Origin: Rhodospirillaceae bacterium
GTDB taxonomy: Bacteria; Pseudomonadota; Alphaproteobacteria; Rhodospirillales; JABHCV01
NCBI GenBank assembly: GCA_014382375.1
Contig: JACNJU010000044.1
Span: 1-40,335 of the forward strand
DNA length: 40,335 nt
Direction: 5' to 3'
Shown: positions 16,438 to 23,349 of the stretch, piece by piece
Numbering within the stretch: position 1 is the stretch's first letter
Layout of the letters: every line of letters starts with the position of its first letter
The notes under the pieces: generated by a model
Told to the model about the DNA's origin: nothing
Database searches by the model: none
Seen by the model: only the letters and a program-made list of their open reading frames with translations
Position numbers and translations under genes: made by a program

Positions 16438-17064
16438 ATGGCTGAATTTCAAAGACGCAAGGGTTCGGAAACCCGCGATCTGATTCTTTCGTTCGCTGAA
16501 TCGGCGGTGCTAGAGAAGGGCTTCGGCGGAACTTCCATCGACGAGCTGATCGCCGCTGTCGGCATCACCAAAAGCGGCTTCTTCTATCATTTCAAGGACA
16601 AGAACGAATTGGCCAAGGCGTTGTTGCAGCAATACCTTGATCGTGAAGAGGAGCTGTTCGACCGGTTATTCGAACGGGCAGATGATTTAAACGACGACCC
16701 GCTGCATGGATTTCTTGTCTTCCTTAAATTGTTGGCGGAAATACTGTCCGACCTTCCCAAAACCCATCCGGGCTGCCTTGTTTCAGCCTTTTGTTACCAG
16801 GACCAGTTATTCAGTAGCGAGATCCGCGAACTGAATGCGGCCGGCGTTTTGCGTTGGCGGCAACGGTTTCTTGAGCGCCTGGAACTGATTGCCCGGCACT
16901 ATCCTCCAAAAATTAAAGTCGATATGTCCGATCTGGCCGATATGGTTACGGGCATCATCGAAGGGGGAATCGTTATTTCAAGGTCTGTTCGCGATAAGGA
17001 TGTGTTGCCCCAGCAAGTGCTGCTATTCCGGCGCTTTGTTCGCAGCGTCTTTTTGGGAAATTAG
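16438..17064 (+). CDS. TetR/AcrR-family transcriptional regulator
   Basis: A 208-residue TetR-family protein. Its helix-turn-helix lies at about 8-55 (EKGFGGTSIDELIAAVGITKSGFFYHFKDKNELAKALL), followed by an all-helical ligand domain with no close match that I recognise. It diverges from the homocysteine methyltransferase and probably controls that operon and itself through the GGTACAG boxes. No Shine-Dalgarno is visible because the operator sits there. Its stop codon (17062-17064) overlaps the stop of the convergent DUF1330 gene. Confidence 0.8.
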   Translation: MAEFQRRKGSETRDLILSFAESAVLEKGFGGTSIDELIAAVGITKSGFFYHFKDKNELAKALLQQYLDREEELFDRLFERADDLNDDPLHGFLVFLKLLAEILSDLPKTHPGCLVSAFCYQDQLFSSEIRELNAAGVLRWRQRFLERLELIARHYPPKIKVDMSDLADMVTGIIEGGIVISRSVRDKDVLPQQVLLFRRFVRSVFLGN

Positions 17065-17360
17065 GCCTCAAACCCCTCAATGCCGATCAGAACCATGTCA
17101 CTGACCGGCAGGCGAATGGCCCGTGCCTGCTGATAGGCGGGGTCATTGTAAAAACGTTCGCATGATTGCTTGTCGGGGAAGCGGATCAGGACCATCCTGC
17201 GGGGGCTGAAGTAATCGCCTTCCAGGACCTTGAAGTCACCGCCGCGGACCAGATACACGCCACCATAACGTTCAACAAGGGGTTTGGCCTGCTCCATGTA
17301 ATTTTTGTACGCGTCCATATCGTCGATTCTGACATCGGCAATCAGGTAATAGGGCGTCAT
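17061..17360 (-). CDS. DUF1330-family small protein
   Basis: A 99-residue protein that fits the DUF1330 family, a ferredoxin-like dimeric alpha/beta-barrel fold. Typical stretches are MTPYYLIADVRIDDMDAYKNY at the start and the arginine-rich RMVLIRFPDKQSCERFYNDPAYQQA near 55-79. The function is not established in this family. AAAGGAAA lies upstream of the ATG. The gene ends on the stop codon of the convergent TetR gene, and its start is 12 bases after the stop of the next leftward gene, so the two may be cotranscribed. Confidence 0.85.
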   Translation of the reverse strand: MTPYYLIADVRIDDMDAYKNYMEQAKPLVERYGGVYLVRGGDFKVLEGDYFSPRRMVLIRFPDKQSCERFYNDPAYQQARAIRLPVSDMVLIGIEGFEA

Positions 17361-17372
17361 TGGGTATTTCCT

Positions 17373-18197
17373 TTAATCAGCATAATGGCAGGTGCCGCCG
17401 GTCAATGTTTCATCGGCGCTTTTCAGGGTCACCCACAAGCTCCAACCTTGTTCGAGTATGCTTTTTACACCCGAACCGGCAGGCGGGCAAATCTGGTTGA
17501 GGACGGCCACCCGGGCAATGCGTCTCATGGCGTGGATGGCGGAAATGTGATTGGGGTCGGTGATCAGGATTTCGATGCTGATCTGCGATGCCCTGGTCTG
17601 TTTGACCCCCAGCAGTACCCAGGTATTGTTGGGCAAGTGGTTGTAGACGTAGTTATCGATCCAGCCAATATGCTCACTGACATTGCCCCCGGCCACTTTT
17701 TCTTTCGGCGAACCAAGATAGATACCCAGTGGCACCAATACTCCCAGCGCCACAACCAGGATCGAGACAAACGTGTTATGGTGGTGAATAAAGTCACCAA
17801 CAGGATGGGAGCGCCGGTTGGGTTTCTTTTTCAGTTTGCCCTTTTTCTTTTTCAGCGCCTTTTTCTTGACATAGGCGGCGGCTTTTCTGATGCGGTCGTC
17901 CTTGATTTTCCTGAGCATCTGCTTAACGCCGTTCTTCATGGTCGGCAGGCGTTGGGGGTCGGCATCTTCAGGAATCAGTTTATTCAGATAGGCCATCACC
18001 TTGTCCGTGATCCTGGTGCCAGGCTTACGTGCGAAAATCGCCTGGATGATGGCAACGGTCCGTTCTTTGAGCTGCTCGGGCGTGCTTGAGGTCTGAACAA
18101 GGGCGATCAAACCCGTTTCGTCATCTTCGAACAGGCTTTCCCAGTCCGTTGTGCCATCGTCAGCTTTAGGCCAATCGCTTTTTTCTGGTATCGGCAT
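17373..18197 (-). CDS. Membrane-anchored protein with an undescribed CPP domain
   Basis: A 274-residue protein from the ATG at 18197 (AAAGG nearby), preferred to an open frame from 18263. Residues 1-105 are soluble and helical. Residues 111-130 are very lysine-rich, one membrane segment follows at about 142-162 (SILVVALGVLVPLGIYL), and then a domain from Trp179 to the end, which by the positive-inside rule is periplasmic. This domain aligns without gaps with the lipoprotein at 29791-30210: Trp179, Tyr183, Pro189-Asn190, Trp193, Asp214-Pro215, Cys237-Pro-Pro, SIL and LWV all match, and each ends with a further cysteine (Cys270 here). The two cysteines could form a disulfide. I do not recognise the family. 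Confidence 0.75.
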   Translation of the reverse strand: MPIPEKSDWPKADDGTTDWESLFEDDETGLIALVQTSSTPEQLKERTVAIIQAIFARKPGTRITDKVMAYLNKLIPEDADPQRLPTMKNGVKQMLRKIKDDRIRKAAAYVKKKALKKKKGKLKKKPNRRSHPVGDFIHHHNTFVSILVVALGVLVPLGIYLGSPKEKVAGGNVSEHIGWIDNYVYNHLPNNTWVLLGVKQTRASQISIEILITDPNHISAIHAMRRIARVAVLNQICPPAGSGVKSILEQGWSLWVTLKSADETLTGGTCHYAD

Positions 18198-18382
18198 GCC
18201 CCAGCCTTTCATCGGACAAGGGCAGTATATGACATCAAGGAGGCCGGTTCTAGCTGAACCCAAAATGAACCGGGACTGAAGCCAAAATGAATGGTGGCTT
18301 CAGGGTTAATTCAGCAGCCATTTGACAGTATGGCCCTCATCGAACGCGAACTCTTGCTGGGCGCTCGATATCAGGTTTGAAA
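18198..18382. other. Intergenic region with two small hairpins
   Basis: No gene is seen here. There is a 9-bp perfect stem with arms 18276-18284 and 18295-18303 (CTGAAGCCA / TGGCTTCAG) and a smaller one at 18246-18260 (GGTTC / GAACC). CCAAAATGAA occurs twice. The role is unknown; an RNA leader or degraded repeat is possible. Confidence 0.4.
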
Positions 18383-18523
18383 ATGAATTTCAGGAATGAG
18401 TTGGGCGTTAAGATGTTTTCAGTCGAAGTAGTCTATTTAAGCAGTTACGCCGTTGTCCTGGGAAGCAGCGCGCTGACGATCATCATTGCCAGGCGTGCCG
18501 AAAAGGCAAAACAGCCAAACTGA
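18383..18523 (+). CDS. Possible small single-span membrane protein
   Basis: A 46-codon open frame, with a second in-frame ATG at 18413 giving 36 residues. It encodes one hydrophobic helix (about residues 18-36, YLSSYAVVLGSSALTIIIA) followed by RRAEKAKQPN, a positive stop-transfer tail. That is the design of many bacterial membrane miniproteins. An AGG lies eight bases before the first ATG. I see no family match; a CcmD-like protein was considered but the sequence does not fit well. It lies between two leftward genes and would be transcribed alone. Confidence 0.4.
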   Translation: MNFRNELGVKMFSVEVVYLSSYAVVLGSSALTIIIARRAEKAKQPN

Positions 18524-18534
18524 AGGCCAGGAAG

Positions 18535-18846
18535 TTAATAGTCTTCCCAGCTTTCCAGCTTTTTACTACCTTTTTTTTCTTTAACAACGTCATCGAATAT
18601 GCCGCGGCTGGTTTTTTTACCTTCCTTCATGGCGTACATATCACTGTCTTCCCATTCTCCGCCATCGCCACCATGATCCACATAAGCATCCTGCTTGAAG
18701 AATTTTTCCTCACTGCCCTTCTTTTTGGATTTCCCCTTGCCGGTTTTGTCTTTCTTGCCGAAACCCATCAATCGCAATACCAGACCGACAAGCAAAACAA
18801 GGGCAAAGACAAAGCCAAGTTTTATAAGGCCAGCATATTCCTCCAT
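18535..18846 (-). CDS. Small lysine-rich single-span membrane protein, unknown
   Basis: A 103-residue protein. One N-terminal membrane helix at about 6-27 (GLIKLGFVFALVLLVGLVLRLM) is followed by a basic stretch (GKKDKTGKGKSKKKG) and an acidic, polar tail ending in SWEDY. The positive residues right after the helix place the tail in the cytoplasm. GGAGG before the ATG is a strong ribosome binding site, which supports a real gene. I do not recognise the family. The lysine-rich style resembles the products at 17373 and 26274. Confidence 0.65.
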   Translation of the reverse strand: MEEYAGLIKLGFVFALVLLVGLVLRLMGFGKKDKTGKGKSKKKGSEEKFFKQDAYVDHGGDGGEWEDSDMYAMKEGKKTSRGIFDDVVKEKKGSKKLESWEDY

Positions 18847-18956
18847 TTAATCCTCCAAGCGGCCCCGCCCAAATTTCGGTCAGGGAAAATAATAATAAAA
18901 AACTTCTCAACCTTATACTGCTTTTCTGAAGACCAGCTTACAGGATTGATGCAAAC

Positions 18957-19697
18957 TTATGCTGTAAGGGGCTGAACCTTGAATTCGGTGACCCGGTAGA
19001 AGTCGGAGAATATGCGTTCGTCGGATTCGATACTCACCTTCTTGCCCAGTCCCTTTCCAAAGGTGTTTAACCCTTCGGCGATATTGTCGTGCCAGAAGCC
19101 GTCCAAAAACGGCTCCAGCCGGGTGGTCAGCCAACGACTTGGCGCAAAACGATAAAGCCAGTGTTTTGTTGGCAGCGGCGCATATTCGGTAACCAGCAGC
19201 GCCCCACCGACCGGGATCACCCGCATACATTCAGAAAGAACGTTCATGCGCGCCTCTTCAGGCATTTCGTGGAGCAGGAAGAACAGCACCACTGTTGAAA
19301 AACAATCGTCCTTGTAGGCCAGCTGTTCGGCATTCATGCGTGTTGCATGCAAGGCGTTTTCTGTAGGCGCCTTGCTTTTCGCCAGTTCAAGCTGAACCAG
19401 CGCCGCATCGGTGATATGCAGAGACGCAGGGGCTACGGTTTCGATCAGGTTTGGCGTCAATTCACCATAAACACAGGTTAATTGCAGGGTATTTCGGTGG
19501 TCGGCATTTTTCAATCTTGCCATGGTCGCGCGCATCAGCTTCCCGTACTGACCAAACAGGATGGCGTTGATAATCGGTTGATGGTCGAAAAACCAGACGG
19601 CAGTTGGCCACAAATAGGCCCACCAGTAGTGACGAGCCAGATACACCGGGATACCATCAAGGAAATACCGATAAAGATTAAGAGAAGGAAGTTTCAT
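18957..19697 (-). CDS. rquA: Rhodoquinone biosynthesis protein RquA
   Basis: A 246-residue protein of the class I SAM-binding methyltransferase fold with the hallmarks I associate with RquA. ARHYWWAYLWPTAVWFFDHQ starts near residue 21. VYGELTP (76-82) stands where ordinary methyltransferases have the GxGxG SAM motif. VLFFLLHEMPEEAR (137-150) and LEPFLDGFWHDNI follow. RquA is the only enzyme known to be specifically needed to convert ubiquinone to rhodoquinone; it uses SAM as the amino donor. Rhodoquinone lets cells run fumarate reductase under low oxygen. The gene stands alone here, with a weak ribosome binding site. Confidence 0.8.
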   Translation of the reverse strand: MKLPSLNLYRYFLDGIPVYLARHYWWAYLWPTAVWFFDHQPIINAILFGQYGKLMRATMARLKNADHRNTLQLTCVYGELTPNLIETVAPASLHITDAALVQLELAKSKAPTENALHATRMNAEQLAYKDDCFSTVVLFFLLHEMPEEARMNVLSECMRVIPVGGALLVTEYAPLPTKHWLYRFAPSRWLTTRLEPFLDGFWHDNIAEGLNTFGKGLGKKVSIESDERIFSDFYRVTEFKVQPLTA

Positions 19698-19887
19698 TTT
19701 GATCCAGGAAAAATGTACTCGCCACTTGTTTCATGACAAGAGGTGGGGCATCAAGGGTGTTTATTCAATAAAATTTGTCTCATTTCCAATAGTTCCAGGT
19801 TGATTAAAATCAACCTGTGTCATCTGTTGGATAGGGATTTTAGATGAGTTTAAGATGGTGTGGAAATGATTTATAAGGTGATCGATT

Positions 19888-20616
19888 TTGACAGATCTTC
19901 AGCGTCGACAGGCGCACGTTTGGACACTGCCGGTAAGCCAGGATGATGATGGCGTGATCGAACGGTTGCGTCCGGTTTTATCGAAGCAGGAAGTCGCCCG
20001 CAGTGAGCGTATCAGGGATCAGGGAAAACGCCGGGAGTATCTGGCGGCTCATATACTGACCCACCTGATGCTTGCCCATTTTAGCGTCGTTGGCGCGGCC
20101 GACTGGCATTTTGTCAGCGGTCCTCATGGTCGTCCTGAACCGGCCCCTGATGTGGGCGCAAACGGCCTGCGCTTCAATCTGTCCCACACCGCAGGCATGG
20201 TGGCCTGTGCGGTGACCAAAGACGACGCTATTGGTGTCGATGTGGAATGGCTGCAGCGCTCCAACGATCTTCAGGCAATCGCTGAAAGAAAATTTTCGCT
20301 TTCAGAAAGTGCCTGCTTTGGTGCCGCCCGCAAGCAGGACAGGCAGCAAATCTTCTTTTCGTTCTGGACCCTGAAGGAATCCTATATCAAGGCCATCGGC
20401 AAGGGGTTGCTTGAACCGCTGGATGGCTTCGCTTTTGAATTGGAAACGCCCTCCATTTCGTTCCTGAACGGGCAGGACAGTGCCGAAAGTTGGGACTTTG
20501 ATTTGTTCCAGCCTTCACCTGTTCATCTTGTGGCGCTCTGCCTCGCCCGCACTCCCGGGGCCAGCGTCGAGATCAGCCGCCGCCATCTGGGCTGGGAAGA
20601 CTTGCTGATTTTATGA
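19888..20616 (+). CDS. 4'-phosphopantetheinyl transferase superfamily protein
   Basis: A 242-residue Sfp-type phosphopantetheinyl transferase, which moves the phosphopantetheine arm of CoA onto a carrier protein serine. Visible motifs are NLSHTAG (97-103), the magnesium-binding IGVDVEW (115-121) and FWTLKESYIKAIGKGL (159-174). The start is a TTG at 19888 preceded by AAGGTG at the correct distance; no in-frame ATG fits. No polyketide or peptide synthetase gene is nearby, so the target may be a fatty-acid or other carrier elsewhere. The stop overlaps an upstream ATG of the next frame. Confidence 0.85.
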   Translation: MTDLQRRQAHVWTLPVSQDDDGVIERLRPVLSKQEVARSERIRDQGKRREYLAAHILTHLMLAHFSVVGAADWHFVSGPHGRPEPAPDVGANGLRFNLSHTAGMVACAVTKDDAIGVDVEWLQRSNDLQAIAERKFSLSESACFGAARKQDRQQIFFSFWTLKESYIKAIGKGLLEPLDGFAFELETPSISFLNGQDSAESWDFDLFQPSPVHLVALCLARTPGASVEISRRHLGWEDLLIL

Positions 20617-20627
20617 TAAGGTTCCCT

Positions 20628-21110
20628 ATGCCTGGTATCATTCTTATCCTGTCTTTGTTGTTGCTGGCTCCTGCCGATCATGCAGTTGCTGCGACCAGTA
20701 CGAAAATGGATGTGGAGGGCAACTGGTTTTCGTGCGAGTTCGCTCATTCCCAAATTCCGCCCAATGATGGTTGCCTGATGCTCGATGACGACGGCTTTAT
20801 GGTGTCAAACGGACAAATTGACCACGTCAAGGTGATCGACAGCCGCGAGCAGGGCTGCCGTCATCAGCGTCTGGGCCAGTGTTTCGAGCGTAATCGCGAC
20901 AAGGTTGTCGTCAGTCGCGATAATCTGGGCCCGATCCGGGCGACTGCGGAAGGCTTCGCCATTACCTATTGGGGATGTACGCAGGATTACAGAATGGTTC
21001 CGCGCGCGGGGTATTTTGAAATCACCCCGACCTCCAGCAAGTGCCTGTGGACCAGGGATAAACGCTATTTTGTCTACCGCTACCGGGGCAAACTGGAAGT
21101 CAACAAATAA
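20628..21110 (+). CDS. Small secreted cysteine-rich protein, unknown
   Basis: A 160-residue protein beginning with a signal peptide (PGIILILSLLLLAPADHAVAA, cleavage about residue 22). The mature part of about 138 residues has six cysteines, enough for three disulfides, and is rich in beta-forming and aromatic residues. I do not recognise a family. The ATG at 20628 has AAGG at a good distance; the alternative ATG at 20613 overlaps the stop of the transferase gene but lacks a ribosome binding site. The close spacing means cotranscription with the phosphopantetheinyl transferase, though no functional link is obvious. Confidence 0.65.
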   Translation: MPGIILILSLLLLAPADHAVAATSTKMDVEGNWFSCEFAHSQIPPNDGCLMLDDDGFMVSNGQIDHVKVIDSREQGCRHQRLGQCFERNRDKVVVSRDNLGPIRATAEGFAITYWGCTQDYRMVPRAGYFEITPTSSKCLWTRDKRYFVYRYRGKLEVNK

Positions 21111-21154
21111 GTTCTCACATATTGTTGAACAGGTGTGATGAGACGGCTATGGGG

Positions 21155-21290
21155 TTTAGGCCGTACACTGTTCTTAAGCTATGGATCGGGAGCTTACCCC
21201 CCTAGCTCAACCGCCCCTTTGAGCCGCTCCCGATCCGTCTATCCCTCCCTGTTAAAACTCGCCGACCCCGCAAATGGGGTCGGTTTTTTA
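21155..21290 (+). ncRNA. Putative structured small RNA with C-rich loops
   Basis: The stretch contains a perfect 11-bp stem (21183-21193 GGATCGGGAGC with 21226-21236). Nested in it is a 6-bp stem (21205-21210 with 21219-21224), and a strong terminator follows. Single-stranded CCCCCC, CCGCCCC and CCCTCCC stretches could pair with ribosome binding sites, as in several alphaproteobacterial regulatory RNAs. A possible promoter (TTGAAC, 17 bases, TATGGG) lies just upstream of 21155. No coding frame fits. It could instead be the structured 3' end of the preceding operon. Confidence 0.4.
21262..21289 (+). terminator. Rho-independent terminator
   Basis: Arms 21262-21269 (CCGACCCC) and 21276-21283 (GGGGTCGG) enclose the loop GCAAAT and are followed by six Ts at 21284-21289. 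It ends the rightward transcripts and sits 9 bases before the end of the convergent BON gene. Confidence 0.9.
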
Positions 21291-21297
21291 ATCAGGG

Positions 21298-21903
21298 TTA
21301 TTTCGGTGCGATCTTGACCCGGTTTGTTACAGAAACAACGTTTTTGATGCCCTTTACAACGCCTGTGGCCTTGCTGGATTCGGCGTTTGAAAATGCCCGT
21401 CCGAACAGGAAGACCTGGCCACCGACGGCGCGCCAGCGAAAGTTGGTGACGTTGACACCCTTGGCGTCAAGCAGCAGCGCGTTGATTTTCCCCTCAATCA
21501 CCGAATCATCGATAAAGTTTTCCGCCGCCCCCTTGTCCTGGTCGATGCCCTTGATGACGATGACTTCATTATAGAGCTTCTTGACCCCCTTGATGGACTT
21601 GGCAAGGCTTGCCGCCATCGCCTTCAGGCGGGGGTTTTCGACGGCCCCGGTCAGCATCACGTCCTGCTCGTAAACATCGGTGTTAAGCGAGAAAACATCA
21701 GAGCCCATCTTATCGACGATCTTGGCGGTGATCTTGGTCTTTAATTCCAGGTCCTTGGCGATATCGCTGGAACTGCGATCTTCAACGGCGGCTTCGACGG
21801 CATTTTTAATGGCCGAAAGCGGGTTCAGGTCCAGGGCCTGGGCTTGTGGTATGGCAAGCTGTAAAATCATCACGGCGAGGGCGAGAGAGATAAAACGGGA
21901 CAT
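21298..21903 (-). CDS. Periplasmic protein with two BON domains
   Basis: A 201-residue secreted protein. The signal peptide MSRFISLALAVMILQLAIPQAQA is followed by a mature part with two BON-type alpha/beta repeats. The first is at about 53-118 (LKTKITAKIVDKMGSDVFSLNTDVYEQDVMLTGAVENP..) and the second at about 132-198 (IEGKINALLLDAKGVNVTNFRWRAVGGQVFLFGRAFSN..). Each has the hallmark V-L-G pattern. Proteins of this kind (OsmY, DolP) act in envelope maintenance and stress. GGAGTA lies upstream of the ATG. It is a single-gene unit that converges with the putative small RNA. Confidence 0.85.
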   Translation of the reverse strand: MSRFISLALAVMILQLAIPQAQALDLNPLSAIKNAVEAAVEDRSSSDIAKDLELKTKITAKIVDKMGSDVFSLNTDVYEQDVMLTGAVENPRLKAMAASLAKSIKGVKKLYNEVIVIKGIDQDKGAAENFIDDSVIEGKINALLLDAKGVNVTNFRWRAVGGQVFLFGRAFSNAESSKATGVVKGIKNVVSVTNRVKIAPK

Positions 21904-22026
21904 GGTTTAACGTACTCCTGATCATTCAATCAGTGACCTTAACATTTTTTGCCGATCCAAAAAGATTGTATTTTTGCTCCCGAACATGCACCAATCATCT
22001 ATTAATTTTACAGGGATTCTTCTGTC

Positions 22027-23283
22027 ATGAGCGCAAACGGTGAAGCGGCCCGCAAAGTGACCATTATCGGTGCCGGTGTTGTTGGCATGGCGTGCGCGGT
22101 TCATTTGTTGCGCGATGGCCACAAGGTCTGCGTGGTCGACAAGGAGGCGCCGGGGCAGGGGTGTTCCTTCGGCAATGCGGCCATTCTTTCTGCGTCTTAT
22201 TGCGTACCGATATCGGTGCCGGGAATTGCCTGGCAGGTGCCGGGCTGGTTGCTTGACCCGCTTGGCCCGCTTTCGGTGCGCTGGCGTGATATGTTGGCGC
22301 TGACACCCTGGTTCCTGCGATTTATTGCTGCCGGATCACCGGCCCGCAGCACCGCTTCCGGCATTTCTCTTCGGGCCCTGCATAAAGACTGCGTGCATGA
22401 TTTTCAGGCTTTTTTTGGTTCTATCGGCGCTGGCCATATGGTCAAGCCCAACGGACTTTTGTTCGTTTACGAGTCCGAAAAGAAGTTCGCCAGCTCTGCC
22501 GCTGACTTTGAGATCATTCAGCGACATGGTGCGCGCCTTGAATTCCTTGATGCCGGTCAGGTTCAGGAGATGGCCCCTGGCATTTCAAAAGGCTGCGTGC
22601 GGGGTGTGTTCAGGCCCGATGACGGTCAGGTAACGAGCCCTCTTGGTATTGTTGAGACCATGGCGGCTGAATTTTCCCGCCTCGGTGGAACCTTGCTTCG
22701 GCGCGAAGTTCGCGACATTGAAATGGGCGCGGACGGGCCAACCCGCCTGATCTGTGATGGCGATAATCTCGATCTGGATGTGCTGATTGTCGCCGCCGGT
22801 GCGCTGTCGGCAAAATTCAGCAAGCGGCTCGGCTCGCCGGTGCCGCTGGTTGGTGAACGGGGATATCACGTGACCCTTCCCGATCCGGGCATAAGCGTCC
22901 CGCAATCTGTGATGTCGGCAGAAAACAAGTTCGCCATGACCAGTCTGGAGATCGGCCTTCGGGCCGCCGGAACGACGGAATTTGCGGGTCTTGAGGCACC
23001 GCCCAATTACAAGCGGGCCGGGGTTTTGCTTAAACACCTGAAACGGCTTTTCCCGAGCGCCAACACCGAAGGTTATTCCGAATGGATGGGAATGCGGCCG
23101 TCACTGCCCGACAGCTTGCCGGTGATCAGCGCTTCGCCCCATTTCGGCAACGCCTTTTTCGCCTTCGGCCATTCTCACGCCGGTCTCATGGGCTCTGTCA
23201 TTACCGGCCAGACCATCAGCGATCTGGTCGGCGGACGCACCCCGGCACTCGACCCAAAACCGTTCAGGGTCGACCGATTCTAG
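22027..23283 (+). CDS. DadA-like FAD-dependent D-amino-acid dehydrogenase
   Basis: A 418-residue flavoprotein of the DAO/DadA family. The N-terminal FAD-binding motif VTIIGAGVVGMACAVHLL is at about 11-28. SFGNAAILSASYCVPIS (about 47-63) follows, as in DadA, and the C-terminal GMRPSLPDSLPVI...FAFGHSHAGLMGS completes the FAD site. It probably oxidises a D-amino acid or hydroxyproline isomer to the keto or imino acid and passes electrons to the quinone pool. No racemase or epimerase gene is next to it, so the substrate is open. CAGGGA precedes the ATG. It is probably transcribed alone. Confidence 0.8.
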   Translation: MSANGEAARKVTIIGAGVVGMACAVHLLRDGHKVCVVDKEAPGQGCSFGNAAILSASYCVPISVPGIAWQVPGWLLDPLGPLSVRWRDMLALTPWFLRFIAAGSPARSTASGISLRALHKDCVHDFQAFFGSIGAGHMVKPNGLLFVYESEKKFASSAADFEIIQRHGARLEFLDAGQVQEMAPGISKGCVRGVFRPDDGQVTSPLGIVETMAAEFSRLGGTLLRREVRDIEMGADGPTRLICDGDNLDLDVLIVAAGALSAKFSKRLGSPVPLVGERGYHVTLPDPGISVPQSVMSAENKFAMTSLEIGLRAAGTTEFAGLEAPPNYKRAGVLLKHLKRLFPSANTEGYSEWMGMRPSLPDSLPVISASPHFGNAFFAFGHSHAGLMGSVITGQTISDLVGGRTPALDPKPFRVDRF

Positions 23284-23349
23284 GGAATTTTTTTTACAAC
23301 CTTTATGCTATTCTGAAAATTCAGGTTGAACAGATTGATTGGGAAAGCT

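Noticed and set aside
18383-18523. CcmD-like heme exporter protein for the small membrane frame
   Set aside because: No ccm genes are nearby and the sequence does not fit the CcmD pattern, so it is left as unknown.
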